A DNA stretch of 45,470 nt from CAYSPT01 sp964432985 (GTDB lineage Bacteria; Muiribacteriota; CAYSPT01): contig CAYSPT010000041.1 in assembly GCA_964432985.1 (NCBI GenBank), forward strand, positions 1 to 45,470. Direction: 5' to 3'. The position numbers were made by a program, and so were the translations under genes. Every line of letters starts with the position of its first letter. The first letter of the stretch is position 1. Positions 16,554 through 24,044 of this stretch are shown piece by piece. A model generated the notes under the pieces. That model ran no database searches. It saw nothing but the letters and a program-made list of their open reading frames with translations, and was not told where the DNA came from.

Positions 16554-18134
16554 TTATTCCAGGTATTGATGATATCCGCTGCGGTACAGGTGGCAGACCA
16601 CCGGATCGTCCAGCCTGCTCACCGGGGTGGGCACCTCGGCCATGTCCGGGGGAAAAATAAACAACCCGCTCAGAAGCTCCTGAGAAAGGTATTTAGCAGC
16701 AACCTTCAGGTCTGTTTCCCGTACATCCCGTAATCCCTTACCGGCCACGACGAACCCCCAGGTCCCGAAGGTCGGTACCACGGTGTGATACGGGTACACT
16801 GTTAACCGGCTGCGACTATCAGGGGGCCCCCACCGGGCGGCTTCTATGGTGTGAATGATACACCAAAACGCCTCCCTGGCCCTGAAAGGGCTGGTACATT
16901 GGCTGGCCATAGTGCCGCCCTCGGCCAGGTGGCGTCCCACCAGGCTGAAGAACGCTTTTGAGTAGAGCTTGGCAATGTTTACCCCGCTGGGATCGGGCAA
17001 ATCGATGAGAATAACATCGAAAAGTTCTGCTGTTTCGATGAGGAACTTCATGGCATCGGTATTGTGCACCTGCACTCTGGAGTCTGAAAGAATTCCCTCG
17101 TTGATCCCGGCCAGGGTGGTATTGGTTTTAAACAGCTCGGTGATGGCGGGATCGATATCCACTATATGAATATTTTCCACTCCCGGATACTTCGCCACCT
17201 CCCGGGCAGCCAGGCCATCCCCGCCGCCCAGTATCAGTACCTGGCCGCGCCGCTCAGCGGAGCTCATAGCCGGATGGACCAGCGCTTCGTGGTACCGGTA
17301 TTCGTCTATGCTTGAAAACTGCAGGTGACCGTCGAGAAACAATCGTATGTCGTTGCGCCAGCGGGTCAAGACCAGATGCTGGTACCTGGTATCACACGCA
17401 TAGACGACTTCGTCATCGTACAGGTTGTTCTCCAGCAAAGCTATCAGGTGACCGGACATGGCAAAAGCGGTAACCAGTAGTAAAAAACTGAGTGCAGCAC
17501 CGATTCTCAAACGATTCAATGAAGTTCCGCACAGGGCTGCGAAACGCCAGAGAACCAGGGCGGCTACCGCCACGTTGACCAGCCCCATCAACAGGCCTGC
17601 CCTCACTACACCCAGGTGAGGCAGCAGCAGAAAAGGAAATAAAATAGAGGCCACCAGGGCACCGGCATAGTCGGCGGACAGCACATTGGCCAGGGTGATG
17701 GGCAGGGAGCCTATTTCCCGCAGGATTCTGACCATGAGCGGCACTTCGAGCCCGACCAGAGCTCCGATCAACCCTATCATTATCAGGAGCGCCGGGATGA
17801 AGTAACCGGACATGGAGAAGGTGGCAAACCCGATAAGGGCCATCATACCGCCAACCAGTCCGACGGCGATTTCCATCCCGATAAGACGCGCCAGCAGGCG
17901 TTTGGTGATGAATTTCGACAGGTATGATCCTATTCCCATGGAGGTCAGGAACAGCCCGATAACCAATGAAAACTGCGTCACCGAATCACCCAGCAGGTAG
18001 CTGGAAAGCGTCCCCGCAATCAACTCGTAGACCAGGCCGCATATGGCCAATACGAAGATGAACAGCACCAGTATCAAACCGGCGGAACGGTCCAATTCGG
18101 TGCTGCGGGGCGACTCGGTCACCACTATCACCAT
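16554..18134 (-). CDS. Membrane-fused spermidine synthase-like aminopropyltransferase (526 aa)
   Basis: Residues ~20-225 form about seven TM helices. Residues ~235-520 match the spermidine/polyamine synthase fold: 'YRYHEALVHPAM' at ~275-286, the SAM-binding 'LILGGGDGLAAREV' at ~297-310, 'VDIDP', 'DAMKFL' and the catalytic-site 'IDLPDPS'. Such enzymes move an aminopropyl group from decarboxylated SAM to a polyamine. The TM domain places this near the inner membrane. In related neighbourhoods the enzyme accompanies DUF350 and DUF4178 proteins, as here. No good ribosome binding site precedes 18134. The 20-bp repeat array fills its upstream region. The real acceptor is unknown. Confidence 0.85.
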   Translation of the reverse strand: MVIVVTESPRSTELDRSAGLILVLFIFVLAICGLVYELIAGTLSSYLLGDSVTQFSLVIGLFLTSMGIGSYLSKFITKRLLARLIGMEIAVGLVGGMMALIGFATFSMSGYFIPALLIMIGLIGALVGLEVPLMVRILREIGSLPITLANVLSADYAGALVASILFPFLLLPHLGVVRAGLLMGLVNVAVAALVLWRFAALCGTSLNRLRIGAALSFLLLVTAFAMSGHLIALLENNLYDDEVVYACDTRYQHLVLTRWRNDIRLFLDGHLQFSSIDEYRYHEALVHPAMSSAERRGQVLILGGGDGLAAREVAKYPGVENIHIVDIDPAITELFKTNTTLAGINEGILSDSRVQVHNTDAMKFLIETAELFDVILIDLPDPSGVNIAKLYSKAFFSLVGRHLAEGGTMASQCTSPFRAREAFWCIIHTIEAARWGPPDSRSRLTVYPYHTVVPTFGTWGFVVAGKGLRDVRETDLKVAAKYLSQELLSGLFIFPPDMAEVPTPVSRLDDPVVCHLYRSGYHQYLE

Positions 18135-18180
18135 CCAAACGCAGGAAATTTTACTTTAAAACGTGACCCGTTTTCCTACC

Positions 18181-18400
18181 CGCTAACTTTTGGGCCTACC
18201 TGATAACTTTTGGGCCTACCTGATAACTTTTGGGCCTACCTGATAACTTTTGGGCCCACCTGATAACTTTTGGGCCTACCTGATAACTTTTGGGCCCACC
18301 TGATAACGTTTGGGCCCACCTGATAACTTTTGGGCCTACTCGCTAACTTTTGGGCCTATCGAATAACGATTGGGCCTATTCATTAACGTTTAGGCTTATC
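18181..18400. repeat. 20-bp tandem array, 11 units, starting at a stop codon
   Basis: Eleven units of exactly 20 bp with consensus tgataacttttgggcctacc; 18201-18260 and 18261-18320 are nearly identical and the units decay towards both ends. A degenerate unit (18161-18180) and a partial one (18401-18408) flank it. Several units hold the palindrome TGGGCCCA. Read on the minus strand, the array begins at the last codons and TAA stop of the DUF350 gene (18396-18398) and continues to the SpeE-like gene. There are no spacers, so it is not a CRISPR. Confidence 0.95.
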
Positions 18401-18617
18401 GAATAACTGCCGCCAGGATAATTGCCAGTCCGATAAGGGTGGACCCGAGGGTGATACCTAGTGCCACGTTCTGATCTTCTTCGATCTCCTTACGGATTGA
18501 AAACGGAGTAACCTTCTCCATCAACCACACGCTGAATCCGAACATACCCAATCCGACCAGAAAATAGATTACAGTCGGAATAAGCTGCCAGAGTTCCTTT
18601 ACAATCTCTTCGGGCAT
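18396..18617 (-). CDS. DUF350 (YjfL-like) small membrane protein (73 aa)
   Basis: There are two TM helices (~14-33 and ~50-72) with the DUF350 pattern: 'GLGMFGFSVWLMEKVTPFSI', then 'RKEIEEDQNVALGITLGSTLIGLAIIL'. The T-P-F and acidic-N-x-A elements are characteristic. Proteins of this family usually have several such pairs and lie beside PspA-like, DUF4178 and polyamine-type genes (for example Escherichia coli yjfL). This copy is a single unit. A perfect AGGAGG lies 8 nt upstream of the ATG. Its stop codon lies in the first unit of the 20-bp array. Confidence 0.85.
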   Translation of the reverse strand: MPEEIVKELWQLIPTVIYFLVGLGMFGFSVWLMEKVTPFSIRKEIEEDQNVALGITLGSTLIGLAIILAAVIR

Positions 18618-18643
18618 TGCATACCCCTCCTTTTTCGTTTGCT

Positions 18644-18856
18644 TTATTTACCGTAACGATGACCGCCACCGACAAAATAGTGGGTGCGCCGGCGGTGGCG
18701 GCGAGTGCCCGTAGTATGCCGTACCGATCCTTCACGGATGCTCACCGGCTGTTTCTCCGGTTTTGGAGCTCCCACACCGGTGGTACTTGCCCACGTAACA
18801 ACAGCGGTCAAAAACAACATACCGCCTACCAGAAAAGGAATGGCTTTGTGCACCAT
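18644..18856 (-). CDS. Small secreted Arg/His-rich protein (70 aa)
   Basis: A signal peptide (MVHKAIPFLVGGMLFLTAVVTWA) precedes a short basic tail with 'TRRHRRRTHYFVGGGHRYG'. It resembles no family I know. GAGGTGAG directly abuts the ATG. It is in line with the DUF350 gene (26 bp) and downstream of the DUF4178 gene, from which the 17-bp repeat separates it. The basic tail could bind acidic membrane or polysaccharide surfaces. Reality as a gene is supported by the signal peptide, the ribosome binding site and the operon position. Confidence 0.6.
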   Translation of the reverse strand: MVHKAIPFLVGGMLFLTAVVTWASTTGVGAPKPEKQPVSIREGSVRHTTGTRRHRRRTHYFVGGGHRYGK

Positions 18857-18870
18857 CTCACCTCGTTTCA

Positions 18871-18921
18871 GTCATCATCCTCTTTTAATCATCATCTTCT
18901 TTTAATCATCATCTATTTCTA
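18871..18921. repeat. 17-bp tandem repeat, 3 units, covering a gene's stop codon
   Basis: Units 18871-18887, 18888-18904 and 18905-18921 are copies of atcatcatcttctttta. On the minus strand the last codons and TAA stop of the DUF4178 gene (ending 'DDD') are repeated two more times in the 3' flank, as if the gene end had been duplicated in tandem. Confidence 0.85.
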
Positions 18922-20965
18922 TGACGGGAGCCCACCGTTTTTTCTCGAAGTTGAATTTCCTGGCGATCTCCACGGCGGCGGCCACGGCGGTGATGAAAAA
19001 GAATATAAGGAAATAACGTGTCAGTACAATGTTCTGGCGAACATCAATGCTTACGCTTGGATGAGTTGAACTTGAAGCCGTCTCCCCTTTAACCAGAAAA
19101 CTGTACTCTCCCGGGTCCTTGATCTTGAACACTACCGAATCGGTCTTGCTGCCTTCGGACCAGTGCTCTCCCCCTTCGTAACCGGAGTAATAGGACATCT
19201 GGGCCGAAAAATCCATCACCGCTTCTTCGTTTTCGTTGATGATAGCCACATCCAGGTACACCCAGTTATTGGAGATATTGGACTTAAACTTGGCCATGCA
19301 CAACGAGTTGGGCTTGGTAATGGTGAAGGTGTCGGTCAGGCTTTCTTCCGTGTATGCGCTGGCCGGAAGATCGATCATACCGCTGCGGTGACCCACCTTG
19401 ATAAGCGACCAGAGTACCAGCAGTAAAAAGAGAGCCGCGAAGGCGCCCAGAGCAGCGGATGACTGCTTCCTCAACGGTGTGGTCAGATAAGGCTGATTGG
19501 GAGCCACTCCTTCGGCGGGGGGAAGCTTGCTCACCGGCATTTTGAAGGCCCGGGCGATTTCTTCCCGGGTGATGTATTCGGCCCGGTACCACTCCATCTC
19601 CTCCTTGGTCCACTCGGCGTTGACCAGGTACGGCGGGCTGATGGCGTCCATGTAGTTCGTCTTGTCGCCGACCTGGGCCACCCAGGGCAGTTCTCCGGCC
19701 ACCCAGGTAATCTCGGAAGAACCGGAATCGAACACGGTCCACTGTTTACCCTGGAATAGAAACTTCTGCTTCTGGCTGGCGAACCGGGGAGTAATTCCGG
19801 TGGGACGCCTGGTGAGTTCCTTGGATAGCGAAAAGTGCCCGTCTTCCATGACCAGCCACAGGTACCCGGCAGTCTTGCTGAACAGCAGCAACTCGTCGGC
19901 ATGGTAGAAAAGGCCTTCGTCTCGTTCTGTGAAACGGATGTGCCCGGCCAGGTGGTAGGTGTTTCCCCGGAACCTGCACTCCTGCCCCAGTTTGAACGGA
20001 ATCACGGGCCGCCGCTTGCTGGCCAGCGATCCCAGCACCGACGGTTCATCGCTGCTGATGTCCAGGTGTGATTTGCAGTGGGCGCACACCACGCTTCCGG
20101 CCTGGTCGCCGCCGTGAACCGGAACCGTAGCGCCGCAGCCAAGACATGAGATACGGCGCAGAGTCAGGTCCAAACTGGAGCCGCAGTACTGGCAGGACAT
20201 CGATTCGGCGCTTTCATCGGGAACCTCCAGCGGCGCCCCGCAGGAGTAGCATTTAAGGTCTTTGAACCGGTCCTCCTTGCGGACTATCCGTTCCCGCATA
20301 CCATCGCCGGCTTCCCGCTCGGCATCGGGTATATCGGCCCCCGCTGCCACGCCGGCCTCCTTGGCGGTCATATCCATCTGAAAGTCATCCGCCTTGATCC
20401 GGCGGCCGAAAAACAACCGGGCACTGCCGTCTTCTTCGTATTCGAAGGTGGCGAACTGCTTATCGGAGCTCAGTTCGAGAAACGGGATTTTTTCTCCGCT
20501 TAAAATCGCGAACGGAAGCTGGCCTTGCCCTCCCTCACACACGGCGACATCCTTCTCGTCTACGTGAAGCATGCCATCTCCTACCGGTACCATGTCACCG
20601 GGCTGAGCCATGTCCCAGGTTACCGGAGCCACTGCCTCTTCGTCGCACCGTTCCAGAGACAAGTTGTTCTCGTCCTCGCTGACCCAGGCGGTGGTACCCC
20701 CCTCGAATTCGAGATACCACTCATCCCAGTATCCTTTGGAATACCCGTAGCGGACCCGGCCGATCACACGAAACCGACGGCCCCGGAAGGAACCGGCTCC
20801 ACTCACGTAGAGCGGTCCCGGAGTCTGAGCCAGCACCGCCATCTTACCGGCTACTTTCGCCGCTTTTTCATCCAGAACGATAGCCGAACTGCAGTACTGG
20901 CAAACGACGAGCTCCGCCAGAGAGTGATCTGATTCTATTTCGGCGCCACAGGAAGGGCAGTTCAT
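18902..20965 (-). CDS. Double DUF4178, multi-zinc-ribbon membrane protein (687 aa)
   Basis: Order: zinc ribbon (residues 3-26, CPSC and CQYC); DUF4178-like domain (~55-210, 'RFRVIGRVRYGY', 'WDEWYLEFEGG', 'AWVSEDENNLSL'); two more zinc ribbons (~240-300, CYSC/CQYC and CLGC/CAHC); a second DUF4178-like domain (~325-475, 'CRFRGNTYHLAGHIRF', 'ELLLFSK', 'GYLWLVMEDGHFSL'); TM helix ~503-525; an extracytoplasmic beta domain (~530-650); a TM helix near the end; an Asp-rich tail. DUF4178 proteins occur with DUF350 and polyamine enzymes, as here, and may bind membrane-related ligands; biochemistry is lacking. AAGAGGA lies 4 nt upstream. The promoter and two operator-like palindromes lie upstream. It is the first gene of the module. 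Confidence 0.8.
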   Translation of the reverse strand: MNCPSCGAEIESDHSLAELVVCQYCSSAIVLDEKAAKVAGKMAVLAQTPGPLYVSGAGSFRGRRFRVIGRVRYGYSKGYWDEWYLEFEGGTTAWVSEDENNLSLERCDEEAVAPVTWDMAQPGDMVPVGDGMLHVDEKDVAVCEGGQGQLPFAILSGEKIPFLELSSDKQFATFEYEEDGSARLFFGRRIKADDFQMDMTAKEAGVAAGADIPDAEREAGDGMRERIVRKEDRFKDLKCYSCGAPLEVPDESAESMSCQYCGSSLDLTLRRISCLGCGATVPVHGGDQAGSVVCAHCKSHLDISSDEPSVLGSLASKRRPVIPFKLGQECRFRGNTYHLAGHIRFTERDEGLFYHADELLLFSKTAGYLWLVMEDGHFSLSKELTRRPTGITPRFASQKQKFLFQGKQWTVFDSGSSEITWVAGELPWVAQVGDKTNYMDAISPPYLVNAEWTKEEMEWYRAEYITREEIARAFKMPVSKLPPAEGVAPNQPYLTTPLRKQSSAALGAFAALFLLLVLWSLIKVGHRSGMIDLPASAYTEESLTDTFTITKPNSLCMAKFKSNISNNWVYLDVAIINENEEAVMDFSAQMSYYSGYEGGEHWSEGSKTDSVVFKIKDPGEYSFLVKGETASSSTHPSVSIDVRQNIVLTRYFLIFFFITAVAAAVEIARKFNFEKKRWAPVIEIDDD

Positions 20966-20980
20966 ATATCCTCTTCCCCC

Positions 20981-21012
20981 TTAATAGTCTATTAATATAA
21001 ATAGGGCTATTT
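20981..21012. promoter_or_regulatory. Two adjacent operator-like palindromes
   Basis: TTAATAG-T-CTATTAA (20981-20995) and AAATAG-GG-CTATTT (20999-21012) are perfect inverted repeats sharing an AATAG/CTATT half-site, with centres 17.5 bp apart. They lie between the predicted transcription start (~21031, minus strand) and the start codon at 20965, where a repressor could block transcription. AT-rich palindromes do arise by chance. Confidence 0.45.
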
Positions 21013-21037
21013 TTATTATTTAGCCTGACTGAATACG

Positions 21038-21067
21038 GTTATACCAGCGCGTGGTTGTCGCAGTCAA
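21038..21067 (-). promoter_or_regulatory. Extended -10 promoter for the DUF4178-DUF350-SpeE-SPFH module
   Basis: On the minus strand TTGACT (plus 21062-21067), an 18-bp spacer ending in TGG and TATAAC (plus 21038-21043) form a good sigma70 promoter. The predicted leader to the ATG at 20965 is ~66 nt. Confidence 0.75.
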
Positions 21068-21183
21068 GTAGGTCATAATCCTTGCCTGGCAGATCCTTTA
21101 TGAGCGAGCGTTTTGCGAAGCTTATAGCACCGCAGGCGTCCGCGCTTTAGTGCGCACAAACCAGCAAAGCGATGGCAAAACGG

Positions 21184-22194
21184 TCAGCCCTTGACGTTGG
21201 CGTGCAGGTCGAAGAGAAATCCAACGAATACGTAGGAGAAGATGAACAACAGCATCCCCAGTTCGGGATTGAACAGGGCTACCATGGCCGCCTGGCCGCA
21301 GGTGCAGGCCCTGAAGTTGACCGCCAGCGAGTAGTAGGTCATCTTGCCGATGGGATTTTTGAAATACAGTATCCCGGTCCAAAGCTGCAGAAAAACGGTC
21401 AGTATTCCCAGGATGACGAACACCTTGTTCAACTCGATGGCTATCCATCCGGTGACGAAATAGAAGATGATAAACAGTACCGAGGGAAGGAAAGAAGAGA
21501 TGATACCGATCACCCGGGAAGACCGCAGCCCGTACTTCACCACCAGGGTCCGCTTGCCGGCAGCCCGGTCTCCCCAGTAATCCTTGAAATAGGTGAAGAA
21601 GGTCATCAGCCCGTTCATCACTCCCACCAGGATAAGGACACTGGTCCGGCCGATGGTGAAGTAAACCCGGGTTGGCCCGGAGGCGAAGAACCCGAATATG
21701 GTGCACATGGCAATCATGACCCCGAAAGAGATATTCGCCCAGATACCGTAGCCCTTGGCGTGTTCGTAGACCCAGTTGAGAAACACCCCGGCCACCAGCG
21801 GGATGACCGCGATCGGTGACAGGTAGAACCAGGTAAGGACAAAGGTAACCATCAGCAGACCTATAGACAACCCCATGGCCGCGTGGGGGTTGAGTTCCCC
21901 GGTCACCATGGGACGTTCGGGCGCATTGAAACGGTCCTCTTCCAGACCGAAGTAATCGTTGAATATCTGGTTGATCCCCCAGCTTAAAAACAGTATTACC
22001 AGAATGACACCCTGCTTTTCCACCGGTGTTGGCGTTTCAATAGTTCTGGCTACCGCGGAACGGGCGATTTGCTCACCAATCTGCAGTTCGGCTACATACT
22101 GGTAAAAGGCCACTCCCAGCCACCCTGCGATGCCAGTGACGAAAGAGTAATACAGGCGCATTGATTTGACATAGGCTTTCAGAAACTTGAGCAT
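21184..22194 (-). CDS. UbiA-family prenyltransferase (336 aa)
   Basis: Integral membrane protein with about eight to nine TM helices. It has two Asp-rich motifs of the UbiA family: 'NQIFNDYFGLEED' at ~75-87 and 'DYWGDRAAGKRT' at ~200-212, which bind the prenyl diphosphate through Mg2+. Members prenylate aromatic rings (quinones, haem, chlorophyll) or glycerol lipids. I start at the ATG at 22194 because AAGGTGG lies 5 nt upstream; an in-frame GTG at 22203 would sit on that site. The acceptor is not evident, as no quinone genes are nearby. It follows a radical SAM gene by 24 bp, suggesting a joint pathway. Confidence 0.85.
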   Translation of the reverse strand: MLKFLKAYVKSMRLYYSFVTGIAGWLGVAFYQYVAELQIGEQIARSAVARTIETPTPVEKQGVILVILFLSWGINQIFNDYFGLEEDRFNAPERPMVTGELNPHAAMGLSIGLLMVTFVLTWFYLSPIAVIPLVAGVFLNWVYEHAKGYGIWANISFGVMIAMCTIFGFFASGPTRVYFTIGRTSVLILVGVMNGLMTFFTYFKDYWGDRAAGKRTLVVKYGLRSSRVIGIISSFLPSVLFIIFYFVTGWIAIELNKVFVILGILTVFLQLWTGILYFKNPIGKMTYYSLAVNFRACTCGQAAMVALFNPELGMLLFIFSYVFVGFLFDLHANVKG

Positions 22195-22218
22195 GTGTAC
22201 CACCTTACTGTAAAACCG

Positions 22219-23511
22219 CTACCGGTACAATCCGAGTTCCCGGTAGATCGGGGTGTCTTCTCCCTTGTCCCACTTCTCCACCAGCTTTTCGGTCAAGTCA
22301 CGCGGCAGGGGAAAGATAGGTTTTTCCATCTTGTCTGTTTCTTCGGCAATGGATGAGCACTCGGTGCAGCAGAGCCAGTTGAGACCAGGAGTCTTGAAAT
22401 ACGACCGCATACGTTTGAATACCGGCAGGAATCCTTCCTCCTGCACGTTGCCGAAGGACACGTTCAAAAATTCGCAGGGTTGCACTTCTCCGGTGTGCCC
22501 CACGTAGAACCGGTCGACACCGCCAGCGGTGCACCCGAACACTCCCCGGGATTCCTCGAACACCTGTGCCGACAGCGATGGATAATCACGATACCCGGAA
22601 CCGGAGTTGTACTGCACGTGGTACTCGCGGAGCTTGTCGATCAGGATCCCGGCAAACTCGCCGTCCCGCTGGATCCAGTTTCCCGCGGACTTCTCGTGGA
22701 TCATCTGCACGAAACTGCAGCCGCACTCTCTGGCAATGTCCATGATTTTTTCTACGCCGCCGGTGGTGGCCAGGTGCTTGGAGACACAGCAGTTGATGGC
22801 GCCCGTAATCCCAACCCGGTTGAAGATCTTGAACGCTTTCACCGCCGCATCAAACGATCCTTCCACCCCGGTAAACTTGTCAAACTGCACGGGATCAGGG
22901 TTATGCAGCGAGATCATAACGCCGAAAACCCCTGCCTCCTTCATCTTCCGAGCCATTTCTTCGGTGAGCTCGTACCCGTTGGTATTGACCCACACTTCGG
23001 TCCGGTCATCAATAGCGCGCACCAGCTCCAGCAACCGGTCCAGCCTCAAGAGAGGTTCTCCGCCTTCGATGTCCATCATGGCCACTCCGATATCCTGCAT
23101 CTCCCGGGCCATCTTGACCAGGTCCTCCATGGGCATGTCCTTGCCTTTGTCATGCCGCTGGTAGCAATGCGGGCACTTGTACTTGCAGGCCTTGGTCATA
23201 GAGTACACCACGGTGATGGGCATGGGGTCGGCTTCCCGCAGGAACTTTTCTATGGCGTGGAAAAATGCACGGGAGGGAAACGCGGGCAGGTAGAGCTGAA
23301 GCTTATAGACGTCGTTTATTTTGACCCAGCGGTTGTGAAGCAGCCTTACGTAAAAGACGAGCAGCCGCTTGAAAAACCTGAAAAGCATAAAAAAAGTGAT
23401 TTTTCCCCGGAGAAAAAATTTGAAGTAACGAACAAAGATATACGAAAACAAGTAGATGGTCAGCCACAGCCGGCCAAATCCGACCACTGGTTTCAGTACT
23501 ATTGGGTCCAT
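22219..23511 (-). CDS. Radical SAM enzyme with N-terminal membrane helices and SPASM-like end (430 aa)
   Basis: The radical SAM [4Fe-4S] motif C109-x3-C113-x2-C116 (CKYKCPHC) is followed by 'DIEGGEPLL' and 'VNTNGYELT'. The C-terminus has a GCTAGG and an LCCTEC cluster-type Cys set (~325-405) like SPASM auxiliary clusters. The first ~60 residues are unusually hydrophobic and basic ('LWLTIYLFSYIFVRYFKFF'), implying attachment to the inner membrane. ATG 23511 is preferred over 23520 because AGGAG is 9 nt upstream of the former and abuts the latter. Next to UbiA, it may modify a lipid or prenyl substrate. Peptide modification is an alternative, but no precursor peptide is evident. Confidence 0.82.
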   Translation of the reverse strand: MDPIVLKPVVGFGRLWLTIYLFSYIFVRYFKFFLRGKITFFMLFRFFKRLLVFYVRLLHNRWVKINDVYKLQLYLPAFPSRAFFHAIEKFLREADPMPITVVYSMTKACKYKCPHCYQRHDKGKDMPMEDLVKMAREMQDIGVAMMDIEGGEPLLRLDRLLELVRAIDDRTEVWVNTNGYELTEEMARKMKEAGVFGVMISLHNPDPVQFDKFTGVEGSFDAAVKAFKIFNRVGITGAINCCVSKHLATTGGVEKIMDIARECGCSFVQMIHEKSAGNWIQRDGEFAGILIDKLREYHVQYNSGSGYRDYPSLSAQVFEESRGVFGCTAGGVDRFYVGHTGEVQPCEFLNVSFGNVQEEGFLPVFKRMRSYFKTPGLNWLCCTECSSIAEETDKMEKPIFPLPRDLTEKLVEKWDKGEDTPIYRELGLYR

Positions 23512-23586
23512 CGTACTCATCTCCTATCGTTCCTTGCAGAATCTCCTACTTGGCAACATCTTCCACTTGTGGCCTGCTGCTGTTCC

Positions 23587-23916
23587 TCAATCAGGAGAAA
23601 CTGCTTCGTCCACCGTTTCGAAAATCTCGAAGGTATCTGCCAGGCGGGTGATGGCCAGAATCTCCAGCATGTCCGGTGCTACTTCTGCCAGTCGGATCCA
23701 GCCTCCTTTAGACTCCAGCCGGTAGCTCAACCGGCACAGAGCGCTCAAGCCACGGCTGGTCATTCGCATAACCTTGTCGAGCTTCAGAACAAACTGATTC
23801 TTGCCAATTTTAATTAGAGACAGCATGTCTTCGCTGAAACCGGATGCGGATTCTTCCGTTAAATCGTAATCAAGATCGATAACGACAACATTATCAACTT
23901 CATAGTGGGTGAACAT
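23587..23916 (-). CDS. STAS-domain protein, divergent (109 aa)
   Basis: The length and pattern 'VVVIDLDYDLTEESASGF' followed by 'KVMRMTSRGLSALCRLSYRL' fit a STAS domain. The phosphorylation-site loop DSSGL is here TSRGL: the first Ser is kept, the second is Arg. It may therefore be a non-canonical antagonist or a binding module. It lies 75 bp upstream of the radical SAM start, on the same strand, and downstream of the zinc-ribbon gene; only a weak ribosome binding site is visible. No anti-sigma kinase is nearby. Confidence 0.7.
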   Translation of the reverse strand: MFTHYEVDNVVVIDLDYDLTEESASGFSEDMLSLIKIGKNQFVLKLDKVMRMTSRGLSALCRLSYRLESKGGWIRLAEVAPDMLEILAITRLADTFEIFETVDEAVSPD

Positions 23917-23995
23917 AGTGTTCCGTCTTCCGCCTCCCCCTGTTTCTGCTTTCTATCATACACATTTTTATCAATGAATTACAAGGAGTCAAGAG

Positions 23996-24038
23996 CAGTA
24001 TCTCGAAGCGCTTCTCATCGGCGATGCCTGAGATACTG
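23996..24038. terminator. Inverted repeat downstream of the zinc-ribbon gene
   Basis: CAGTATCTC (23996-24004) and GAGATACTG (24030-24038) are perfect 9-bp arms around 25 nt that contain the palindrome GAAGCGCTTC (24005-24014). It lies just past the stop of the minus gene 24045-24698. No T-run follows, so it may be a weak terminator or an operator for the STAS gene. Confidence 0.45.
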
Positions 24039-24044
24039 TTAACC

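Noticed and set aside
18181..18400. CRISPR array
   Set aside because: Units of 20 bp are contiguous with no spacers, and no cas gene is near.
22480..23817. A 445-codon plus-strand open frame opposite the radical SAM gene
   Set aside because: It is antisense to a gene with clear motifs and a good ribosome binding site; its His/Pro/Gly-rich translation has no family pattern. High GC makes such shadow frames common, also at 36322-37458, 28347-31526 and 1439-2170.
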